A DNA stretch of 45,739 nucleotides, taken from the IMG/VR virus record IMGVR_UViG_3300025276_000059, positions 1-45,739 of that record. One strand, 5' to 3'. This document shows, piece by piece, positions 10,001 to 19,400 of this stretch. Position 1 is the stretch's first letter, and each line of letters starts with the position of its first letter. This DNA is from a virus. The notes under the pieces were generated by a model. It was not told the origin of the DNA and made no database searches. It saw only the letters and a program-made list of their open reading frames with translations. The position numbers were made by a program, and so were the translations under genes.

Positions 10001-11272
10001 GCTTCTATCACCTATAGCGACCCTTATAACCAGTCTTCTAAAAGGTTAACACTATCAAACTTTACCCCTGCTAATATTCCATTCTATGACTTTGACGTAA
10101 GTAAGGGTGGTATATATGGACTAGTAGACATGAAGAACTATATCATGGGTTTACAAGAAGATTCCGTTATGAAGATTCCAGTGGGTGCAAACATCTTAGA
10201 TTCAGCAAGTGGTGATAATATTCCTACAATTTCTACTAATGTATTATCCCGTCCTATTGAGTATCAAGGAGTATTTGGTATTAACACTCAGCGTGATGCA
10301 TTCATCTCTTTTGAAGGAGCGGTATTCCTCGCTGATGTCTATAGAGGAAAGGTTTGGAAGGTAACAAGCCAAAGCGTTGCTGAGATTAGCTCTAACGGAA
10401 TGTCATCATATTTCAACTCTAAATTTTCAGAGTTCAAGTCTCATGAAAGCGACACAAGCAAAGTGTTTATAAAGCTAGGCTTTGATAGAGAAAATAAAGA
10501 ACTTATAGTTTCAGGTGTCAAGTCTACTGGTGTCACATTTACTAATGACTTCACAGTAGCGTATAACTTCCGAAAAGACCTATGGTCTTCTTTCTACTCT
10601 TTCGTAGGTGAAGGATATGCGGAACTCAATAATGTTCTTTATTCCTTTAAAGATGGTAAAGCTTATTCTCATAATACTAATACTAATCGTAATTCTTTCT
10701 ATGGTACTACTTATACTTCAAAAATTGAAATTGTTTCAAACCAAAACCCTTCAATGGTTAAAGCATGGGAAGCGCTCAACATTGAGAGCGATACTTCATG
10801 GAGTTTTACAGCTTACACATCAGATCAAACAACTTCACAAATCACGTCACTAACAAAGAAGGAGAGATTATTCTATTCTCATATACCTCGTGATACATCT
10901 TCTATTAGTACAAGTCAATTTATTACATTAGGAGTTGTTACTGGTATTGATATTGACGATAACGTAATTATAGGAAACCCTATAAACAAGATTCCGTTTA
11001 GTGGTGGTGACGCTGTATACGCTGATGGGGCAAACACTAACGAGGTGATGACTACACTTACTGCTAGAAATCAGTTTATCATGAGTGACCCTAGCGTATT
11101 GTCAGTAGGTGACATCATAAGTGTCAAAAAAAATAGCGATCTTGAGGGAGATCAACTTAGAGATAGATATATTAAACTAAAACTTGAGAAGTCTACTTCC
11201 GACCCTATAGAATTGTATGGAGTTGGTGTTGTTTTTGACAGATCAAGATTGCATAATGACTTAGTAAACTAA
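7040..11272 (+). CDS. Large tail hub / muzzle-like stabilisation protein
   Basis: This 1410-residue protein is beta-rich throughout, with many Ser, Thr, Asn and Tyr and no membrane segment. Its N-terminus (PRQLNKDEDYLL, then MIDALNVRTTED, and KNIKGNTEIT at about 46-55) is a pattern typical of the large tail stabilisation or 'muzzle' proteins of crAss-like phages and comparable to the P22 gp10 hub. It would form the distal tail assembly carrying fibres and gating DNA exit. It ends an operon of neck genes, and the next gene has its own promoter. No enzymatic motif was seen. Confidence 0.75.
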   Translation: MAIDKITPRQLNKDEDYLLVKSTEMIDALNVRTTEDTDGNRGVLKNIKGNTEITLAGANVLPAGTNRVIGTCSFNQKDLIFYFVWNSNNDHCLYQINTSGAALKVTTGSFLEFSATHIIHSNAIEDANKDILLYWTDGINETKKVNISKCLDSSVTYPAGSNDAEKLLELTIAKQPPSTPISYEYRTDDTINANSVYEQTFQFAYQYIYRDGEISALSPYSTMAYSPWMANRANIKPPYTNADNYIRLTIGTSTAAVEKVRLLVRNNNIDTFALVKDIEVTTDGVDEVFDFYNDGLYSLIGTSESDKTYDAVPKNAQSMTISNNRLFMGNYTEGFDHYVPANISLGTQYLETPRVIDAVIEKVTEEDVTIDLSSLPNIIDGKRSVFIKLVYDYKRFSYGNASGVGTITVIDGTSTKDYNIVQVNVSTNGVEFFKEIKLPNDTYTRTQFGQLMATTISNFSDVVVDAWQDTRSSAARSQYFTSLTTVDYLDLKGTLTYGFFASTYNTSTKKIELDLGVKSHALTAVKVDDTTFGFTSAEVFENTFSSNVDGLNYVGIVPSVSYLSIPIDSKRTSTFKSNADHSFGLVYYDDRGRASGVRDIGSVNIASWGAGERDGNNGAANVVVDIPTDAPSTASSYSIVYAKNNRYLNFQQYSVMEALKADNEESEDVGASVGSDNIYLALSSSQGKEDSYSSSKASGFKLQAASGDKVRIVRYYDRQGGAYVYPQNHEFEVVGIKSYNLENTPFSADVSGSNNGDNKKREYRITGDFLVLRNEVYPDFTFTDLTDVNTTANDLWHSAVTIEMYTPLKSTETKLYYEMGYNFPVNSSRKHVGGDVTIGDVVGLTITNQTTNTLTVSGGSLLSVSPGEYIRFASDPDSQAYQVANIVYEANQAIFYFIANLPASQTTVYWTSSVSRTILKHGDTYLVPRELRYHSRTVGYDPQTFANKVFESAYVEADVISDYFDSNVFSYGKPYAIIDNEKEVTRKASITYSDPYNQSSKRLTLSNFTPANIPFYDFDVSKGGIYGLVDMKNYIMGLQEDSVMKIPVGANILDSASGDNIPTISTNVLSRPIEYQGVFGINTQRDAFISFEGAVFLADVYRGKVWKVTSQSVAEISSNGMSSYFNSKFSEFKSHESDTSKVFIKLGFDRENKELIVSGVKSTGVTFTNDFTVAYNFRKDLWSSFYSFVGEGYAELNNVLYSFKDGKAYSHNTNTNRNSFYGTTYTSKIEIVSNQNPSMVKAWEALNIESDTSWSFTAYTSDQTTSQITSLTKKERLFYSHIPRDTSSISTSQFITLGVVTGIDIDDNVIIGNPINKIPFSGGDAVYADGANTNEVMTTLTARNQFIMSDPSVLSVGDIISVKKNSDLEGDQLRDRYIKLKLEKSTSDPIELYGVGVVFDRSRLHNDLVN

Positions 11273-11276
11273 ATCG

Positions 11277-11284
11277 TATTTTTG
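11277..11284 (+). promoter_or_regulatory. Bacteroidota-type -7 element (TATTTTTG)
   Basis: TATTTTTG lies only four bases before the ATG at 11289, so transcription from it would give an almost leaderless message. The nearest upstream TTG (11249-11251) is 25 bases away, longer than consensus. Confidence 0.55.
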
Positions 11285-11288
11285 TAAC

Positions 11289-12083
11289 ATGGGAGATAAT
11301 AACGCAGACTACACCGCTCAAGGTATTGGTGGTCTTACCGACATTGGACTAGGGATATACAATGTTGTACAGGGTAGTAGAGCAGCTAAACAAGCCAAGG
11401 CTGACCTAGCTACCGCAATGGGTAATAGACCCGATTTAAACCCTAGTACCGCTTTTGCAGATGCGGAGCGTAATGCATATTCAAAGAAGATGTTGAACAT
11501 GCAACGTCAATCTCTTCAGCGTAATCTTGCCTCTGGTATTCAGGCGGCGAGTGCTGACCCACGTGCTTTAGCGGCATCTCTAACAGGCATGCAACGTCAG
11601 TCTGCAATAAGCGGGCAACAAGCTATGCAAGCTCAAGCTGACACTCAAATGAAGGCGACTATACAAAGAGGTCAAGCAGAGCAGCAGTCTACTATGTTAA
11701 AAGAGAGACGTAGCCAAGGAGATATTGAACGTGAAGGTCAAAACTTAGCCTCTGCTCGTCAAGCTATAGGCGCAGGTATTGGAGGTATAGCTAGTGGTGC
11801 AGGTTCTGTAGTTGGTGGAATGGCAGGAGGCGGATTTGGCGAAAAAGTTGCGGGTTGGTTTGCTGAAGGTGGCGCTAAGGTTAAAAAAACTCCAGGAAAA
11901 TTTAGTCATGAAGCTAATCCAATTGATATCGTAAGAGGTAGTAATAAAATTGGAGAGATGACAGGGGGCGAGTATATTCTAAACCCAACACAAGCAAAAG
12001 ATATTAAGAGCGCTGTAGCTAGTGGAGACAAAAAGAAACTCCATAACTACATGAAGTCTCTAATCAAAAAATTTGAAAAGTAA
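11289..12083 (+). CDS. Internal virion (ejection/cargo) protein candidate
   Basis: The 264-residue protein has a Gly-rich N-terminal segment, a long Ala/Gln/Arg-rich helical region (about 35-155), a Gly/Ala-rich hydrophobic stretch (160-185) and a distinct C-terminal domain: FAEGGAKV, then GKFSHEANPIDIV, IGEMTGGEYILNP and a basic helical end. This C-terminal signature is common in phage virion proteins. The helical, membrane-seeking middle suits an ejected protein that helps DNA cross the envelope. It overlaps the next gene by one base. Function is inferred. Confidence 0.65.
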   Translation: MGDNNADYTAQGIGGLTDIGLGIYNVVQGSRAAKQAKADLATAMGNRPDLNPSTAFADAERNAYSKKMLNMQRQSLQRNLASGIQAASADPRALAASLTGMQRQSAISGQQAMQAQADTQMKATIQRGQAEQQSTMLKERRSQGDIEREGQNLASARQAIGAGIGGIASGAGSVVGGMAGGGFGEKVAGWFAEGGAKVKKTPGKFSHEANPIDIVRGSNKIGEMTGGEYILNPTQAKDIKSAVASGDKKKLHNYMKSLIKKFEK

Positions 12084-13423
12084 TGTCAACACCATTCCAA
12101 GCAATAACGACAGGAGGTAAGTCTATAGCTGAAAGTGTATCCGCTCCACTACGTGCAGTTAAATCAGAATTCACGCAAAGGAGAAAGACTGCTGAAGCCA
12201 CTTATGATGCCTTGGATGTTGATTATACAGGTCTTCCTAATAATCAAGTTCAACTTGCACAAACATGGGGAGATGCTGTGCGTGAAAACCTTGTTGAAGG
12301 GTATCGCACAAACAATCAAGACTTAATTCGTCAAGCGAAACAACAAGGAAGAGCTTTAACGTCTTACATCACAACTATGCAACAAGACTATTCAATAGGT
12401 CGTGGAAGCATGAGGCGTGCTGAAGAGAAGCAGTATCAAGACTTGTCGGAAAGTAGAGAAGAAATTACTGCTGGATTTAAAAATCGTTACGAAGAACCTT
12501 TAGGATATAAATTAGACGAGAAGGGATATCCAAGCAACCTAACCGTAGGTGGTCAAGATGTAGCTATAGGTCAGTTTGTCAACACAATGAGGGACAATCC
12601 TTTTATGGTTGTAGATGCTGTTGATTTTGGCGGTGGATATATAGCTGAGACAAACGCTGCTAGACATAGTTCTGAAATGGTAGCCGCCACAAGTTTAGGT
12701 GACGCTGAAAGCAAAGCTTCTAAATATGCTCAGATTGACATTGATAACGGACAGGTTTCTTCTGAAGACCTAGCGTTGTTATATGTCGTTAGAAACAAAT
12801 TGATTAGCGATGTCAACAACCCTAGCGAAAAGGATGTGCAGCTAATACAATCTATAACTCAAGACCCTAAAAAGTTAGGGGAAGCTCAAGAGATGTATGT
12901 TACTGATTATTCTGACTACCTAGTAGATCAATATAAAACTAGAGAACAAGCTAAGGCTAAACAAGACCGTGAAACTCAAGAGAAGGTTGCCTCACAAGGT
13001 ATCTTAGCACTTGACCCAGTAGTTGCTAACGTTGGTGGTGAAAATATAGCTGTATATTATACCGATGTAGATGGTGCGTCGTTTGATATCAAGGGTAATG
13101 AACGTGTATCATCTGTAGGTATTAATGCTGGTGGTGACATTAAATATGTAGAAGTGGTAGTTAAAATACCAGGTGATTTGTTTGCAGGTACACAAGCTAC
13201 CTATGAAACTAAGCAATACGCTGGTTCGGAATTGACAGATGAGATTATATCACTTGTTCAGAATCGCATTGAGATTAAAGCTCCAAAACAGATTAATGGT
13301 TGGAAAAGATTTACTGATAAAGCTAAAAATGCATTAGAAAATGCACCTAAACAAGAAGATGTAAGTGGAGCTACGGATGCTTTCAAAATAGACCCTCCAG
13401 TAAATTTCAATCAAGGAACTTAG
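12083..13423 (+). CDS. Internal virion protein candidate
   Basis: The 446-residue protein is mostly helical in its first half and mixed alpha/beta later, with no signal peptide or recognised motif. It sits between two proteins that look like internal/ejection components and starts on the stop of the previous gene (TAATG). Three consecutive large proteins after the tail hub match the position of inner-core or cargo proteins in podoviruses. No enzymatic activity can be claimed. Confidence 0.65.
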   Translation: MSTPFQAITTGGKSIAESVSAPLRAVKSEFTQRRKTAEATYDALDVDYTGLPNNQVQLAQTWGDAVRENLVEGYRTNNQDLIRQAKQQGRALTSYITTMQQDYSIGRGSMRRAEEKQYQDLSESREEITAGFKNRYEEPLGYKLDEKGYPSNLTVGGQDVAIGQFVNTMRDNPFMVVDAVDFGGGYIAETNAARHSSEMVAATSLGDAESKASKYAQIDIDNGQVSSEDLALLYVVRNKLISDVNNPSEKDVQLIQSITQDPKKLGEAQEMYVTDYSDYLVDQYKTREQAKAKQDRETQEKVASQGILALDPVVANVGGENIAVYYTDVDGASFDIKGNERVSSVGINAGGDIKYVEVVVKIPGDLFAGTQATYETKQYAGSELTDEIISLVQNRIEIKAPKQINGWKRFTDKAKNALENAPKQEDVSGATDAFKIDPPVNFNQGT

Positions 13424-13448
13424 TAATATTCAAGTAGTTAGTTTTCAT

Positions 13449-13456
13449 TATCTTTG
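13449..13456 (+). promoter_or_regulatory. Bacteroidota-type -7 element (TATCTTTG)
   Basis: TATCTTTG lies 21 bases before the ATG at 13478 and just after the stop of the previous gene. No consensus TTG is visible upstream. Confidence 0.55.
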
Positions 13457-13477
13457 TTTTTAAGTAAAAATCACACA

Positions 13478-16400
13478 ATGAACGATAAGTACGAAGAGAT
13501 GATGGCTCAAGCCGTAAAGGGCGGCTTTAGTTTAGAGCGTTTTCAAGAGGTGTTAACTGAATACAATTTCTCAGAAGAGCTTATTGGAACTTTATCAGAA
13601 GCATATTCCTTAAAAAAAAAAGGCAATACCACTTCAGAATCGCAAGTCGCGGAGGGTTCTATGGACTCTACTTCGTCTTCGGTGGACGCAGACTCTTCAT
13701 TGGATGCACTATCGGGCGACACATACCTAGAGGGTAGTCCTATATTATTTAGACAGGGACAAGGTGTAGACGAATCAAAAAGCAATGCTCGTGTTAATCA
13801 ACTTGCTCAAATACCAGATTTTAATTTTGAGTATTATAACAACGCTTCTTCTGCTGAGAAAGAGAAATACGTTAAAGAGGTTTCTAACAACAAAGACTTA
13901 AATATTGATATTGTTCGTGAAAGAAAAGAACAACTAGAGGTATTTAATAATAAAGTGAATAGCGCTATTACACCTGGTCAAAAACTAGCATTAGGGTTAA
14001 AAGCTGAAGAATTAAACAAAGAATATACTGACCTTACAGGAGATAAAGAAAACATTATAGATTCCGATGGAATTGTAGATGAAGTCTCTTCAACACGGTT
14101 AAATCAAGATTACAGACGCGTTTCTTACGAGATATATGATGATGTTACGGATAGAGCTAAGGAAATGGCTAACGAATCTGGTACACCTGTTTATATTTCA
14201 GCGATGGCTCAATCAATAGTCAATCAAAGTACTGGTTTGTTTTACACTCTTCAAGATGTAATACAAGACGACAACTCAAGGCTAGATCAAGATTTCAGAA
14301 CATTACGTTACGACCAACAAATAGAATCCTTAGCAAATTTATATAAATTAGGTGTTGATGAGGATAGACTTCAAACCTCAGCAACTGAAGATTTATTTAA
14401 AGTAGATGAGAACGGTAACCTAAACGTAGGAGATGGATTAAAAAAAATAGGTCTTGGTGTTGCTCAAACTATACCTCAGATAGCTTTTACAATCGTTGCT
14501 CCAGAAGTTGCATTACCTATTATGGGTTTAGCTTCAGGTACTTCAACATGGGTTGATGTTCGTGATAGAGCAGACCTTAACACAGCACAAAAAGTAAGTC
14601 TTTCTGTTATTGCAGGTGCTGCGGAATACGCTTTTGAGAGAATCGGTATAGGTGAAATAACTAAGGCTCGTAAAGCTCTAGGACTTATAGATGATATCCC
14701 TAAGTCAACTCGCTTACTACGCGCTAAAGATTGGATTACAGAAAACCATAAAGTTGCTGGAGCGTTTGTGAATAGTCGTGTAGGGGGAGCATTAGGTTCA
14801 GCCACGGCAGAAGGTCTTGAAGAACTTGGTGTATCTATTACAAATCAAACAGCAGCATTCGCAATAGCAGGAGACGAATACAATGGGTACGAGATTGCTG
14901 ATTCATTTTTAATTGGATTTGCAGCGGGGGGCGGTACTGCTACCGTTCCAGCGGTACTAGCGGGAGGCTATTCCGCATTAGGTTCATCGCCATTTTTAAA
15001 AGATCGTGTTAAGATTATAAACGACATTAAAAAGTATAAAGAATTAGCCGCTAACCCAAACCTTTCAAAAGCAGAACGTAAAGAATTAGAATTAGAATTA
15101 GAAAGGTCTAACCTAGAATTAAAAGAGCTTGTAAATAGAGATGAAAAATTCTACTCATCAATGAATGAGCAAGACCAAGTAGACCTCCTTTCACTAAATC
15201 AAAAGATTCGTAGCAAGATTGACCTTCATTCTAAGATGCAATCACAAGAAGGCAAGGACAAAATCATGAAAGAAGTTCAAGGATTGCTAAAGGATAAGCA
15301 GTCTATTGAAAAATCTTATGGTGATCCTTTTTCTGTTGTACAAAACGAAGACGGAACAGTTCAGCGTAAGCCATATAAGGATCGTAAGCGTGCTGAGAAG
15401 ATAAACTCTATGCTTAATGAACTTGGTATAGGTCAAGTAGAGGAAACCGATGAAACACTAGAAGATTCTACAGTAGAGTTTACTGAAGAAACAGATTTAG
15501 ATATGATTGTGAACGACTTCTTAGGAGATATTACCGACTCCCAATTAGAGAAGTATGGAACAAGCCGTACCGAAATAACTCAAGCATTAAAGGAAACACG
15601 TAACATGTTTAGTGCTTTACAAAGCATTAACCCTGATACTAAAATATTTATACATAAAACTCCTAAAGCGTTTGAAAGCGCTACAGGCGAAAGCGCACTA
15701 GATGCTTCTGGTCTTTTCCTACCTAGAGAGTCTAATAAAAATGAAATACACTTGTTTGGACCAGCACTCGCAGCGGGTACTGCTATACATGAAGTGGGTC
15801 ACGAAATTGCAGGTCAATTAGGTGGAGGCTTTATCCAAGAGTTCATGAAGGGGATGTCTACTGCTATTCAAGGAGATTCATTCTTATCAGAAAGATATGG
15901 TTCATTCTTAAAAAGTTATGCGGAAGCTGGGGCTGATTTATCTGAAATACAAGAAGAGTTCTTTGCTGAATTCTTACAAGACCTTGCGAGAGGTAACGTA
16001 TCGGTTGAAATAGAAAAGTCTTTGCTTAACAAACTTAGGGGGCTAATAAACAAGTATACTAATAGCAATCTCAGTATTACCGATTCACGCAGTACGTTGA
16101 TAGAAGCGGTAGGGCGTATGGGCGAGAAGATTGCTAGAGGAGAAGATATATTAGATGAAGCGCTTCTTGCGACTGTATCTCTTGATGATGGCACGGGGGT
16201 AGCAGTGGTTAATGCAAATGAATCGGATGTAGTAAATAAGAAGAAGAAACGTCAAATCATTACCTCGGATGATGTAGAAACCTATTCATTTAAAGATGTT
16301 ATTGATCGGGTTAATGGGCGTGTACTTATAATTACTTCCGATAATACAGGTGTAGGTAATGTAGATGGAGATGAACTATATGGAGGGCTACTATACTCAT

Positions 16401-19400
16401 TCCTACCAGAGAACGTAAGAGATGGAGTTGGATTTGCATCGGTAGATAAAAAGTCAGTTAGTAGTATAATGAATTTTGTGGAAGCAGTTGGTCCAGAGGG
16501 TCAAGATGTAGCAGTATTTGTTATGCAACAATCGCCAGGCGCTATGCTCGGTAACTATTATGGAATGAAATACTTCTTAAGCGCTGTCTCTAAAAGTGTA
16601 CCTAAAGAGCAAACTAGAGAGGTGTTGGATAATTTAAAATCAGCAATAGTTGGCAAGAAAGATGTAATTGAGGCATTAAAATCTGATCTCCCTATAGTTA
16701 AAAATATTCCTGAAAGCCAAAGAGATAACATTGATTGGACTCAATATGGCAATTGGAAAGGTAGAACAGCACAGGAAAAGCAGGCTTCTGAAAAGGTTTA
16801 TAATGATTTCGTAGAAATGATTGACTCTGTTGAAGAGTTAAGTCCTGAAGTAATCTCTGCGCTTATTGATGTTACTAGTTTTAAGTTTAGAAAAGCCCTA
16901 ATGGAATTCCTTATTCCTAGTGGATACGGAAAGGTAGAAGGTAGTGTAGAGTTCAAAGCTCCATATGCTTCTGAAAAAGCTCCATTGATAAAGAAGATAT
17001 TAGCAGAGTCAGGTTATTCTCAAGCGGACTTCTTTATGAAATACTCTCAGCCAGAGTTTGCTCAACCAGAGGAGTTAATAAGTCAACTTAAAGAAGGTAA
17101 AGAGGCTGATTGGGGATACACATATTCTGGGTTCATCACAAATAAAAACTTAGAATCAGGTGAGAAATTCCAAGAAAATTCAGGTGTGGTACATCCACAG
17201 TTTAACGCTAAAATCCCTTCTAGTGAAAACTTCTTGCTAGACAGTGGGTATCAAATTGACAACAAGTTTAAAGGTGTACTTAATTATAGAGATTCTAACA
17301 AAGACCCTAATTACATACGTGTAAGTATTGCGGGTAGTATGTTTATGGGTAGCCGTGGTAAAAAATCACAGGCATCTGTGGTTACATTAGCTAACTCATT
17401 GCTTGGCGGTGAGAAAGAAGGCCTTACTACTCAAAGCGTTATAAAGAGTACTGCTAAGAAACGCATGCGTGTTAATGAAAACAAAGTAGAGCCGTCTAAC
17501 GAAGGCACATGGATTCGTTCACGTGATTTTGATAGCGTGATGAACGAGTTCCCTGATCTCTACAAAGAGTCTATTGATGAAGAGGCTGAGGCTAGCGGTA
17601 CAGGAAATGAGACTCAGGTTACAACCAACAACGGTACGTATCAGAAAATGATTAACTACTTCAAGGGTATTGATAAAAACTTTAAGAGCAAAACCTTTGC
17701 AGATATTAATGGTGGGCTTGGTACATCAAACCAATTGAAATACGAGAATGACATTGATAACTATCAAGTTATTGAGCCGTTCTACGATAGAAAGCGCTTC
17801 CCTGTTTACTCTATGACCATGGAGGATGCTAACAAAGCTATTAAGCTTTTAGGATTAAACGAAACGGATAAGCCACACGGTGAACTCAATAAGTATGTAA
17901 AGAAAAACGAAGAAAACTTCACACGTTTTGAAACTCTTGTAAAGAAAGGTAAACTTCCTTCATCTAAATTAGCTCCAGATTACGTAGAGCAAAATGGATA
18001 TGACATCCCTAGTGAGAGTATAGACTATGCTATGAGCAACGCTGTACTCAATGTAATACCAGGAGACATACGCCAAGATGTTACTTTAAACTTTGGGCGG
18101 GCATTAAAAGTAGGCGGTGTTGGTGTTCTTTCTACACGCGGTAAAGATGTTGCTACCAACAAGACTAATCAAAGTTTAAGTAAAGATCCATTAGAGTTTT
18201 ACGTAGCATCTAAGTATACCTATCAAAAAGGATTTACTCCTTCTGAACTTCAAGCATATGTTCAAGATGTATTAGGTCCAGACTTTGAGGTAGAGAAATA
18301 TAGTAAGTTATCTGGTCCTGCGGTTGTTGTTAAACGTATTGACAACGCTCAAGACTTAGAGTCTAAGTTTGTATTTCAAAATAAAGAAAAGCAAAAAGCT
18401 AAGAAGAGACTCAATACATCAAACATGGGTTTTGTGTCTAATAGTGTTGGTTCATACGTGCAATCTTCATTGAAGAAGCAAGGGTATGTTGTTGACGTGC
18501 CCTACAAAAACCCAGCAGATAAAAGCATATACACATATATTTACGCAAGAAAAGGAAGTCAAGACCGATTGGTTATTGCCCTTCGTGTATCCGATCACCC
18601 ACAACGTGAGAGCGGTAGTATATATATGTCTGAGGCGTTTAGAAAACCAACTGTAGGTGATCCTTTCTTTAAGCAATTTAAAGGGGATGCTAAATTTGAC
18701 GCTCCAAATAATGTCATGATATTTAATATGTATGACTCTAACTCTTATAGTCTAGTTATGAATAAGCTAGAACAAGAGGGGTTAGTACCAAAGGGTTCTA
18801 GAAACCTATTACTTTCACGTAAAGCTGTGTTAGAAGGATTTATTGAGGCATTTGCTGCGCTACCAGAAAAAGGACGTGAAAAGGCTTTTGAAAACATGAT
18901 TTATGATTTAGGCTTTGATAGAGCAACAGCTAAGGAATTTACTAAGCAAGTGTCTAACGAGTCTAGTAAAGAAGTATCTACATCTGTAGGGTTTGGGAGA
19001 AATGTTATGGCTAACATATTTCAAGCAACAAAAAAGAATGATAGCGTACTGCTAGATAAGTTCTTTGGAGATATTGAGGCTTCACTACTTGCGGGTCAAG
19101 ACCTTCAAGACGTTATGGATAAATACCTTGTAGATATTAAAAAAGGAGCTAGCAAGGAAGAGATATCAGTTCGCATGGCCAAAACACTTCGTAATTTAGA
19201 GAAGCAGTTTATAGATCGCCAGAGCAATGTTAAAAGGCTTATTAATGAGGCTAACATGGAAGCGGTTGAAGATTTACTCGTTACACGTGCTGGGGCTGGG
19301 GCTTGGTCTAAAATTCAGTTCAATAAATTTGAAAAAGAAATATATTCTGGCTTAAGTAATCAGCAATTAGAAGGATTAGATAAATTAATCTTTGCTATGC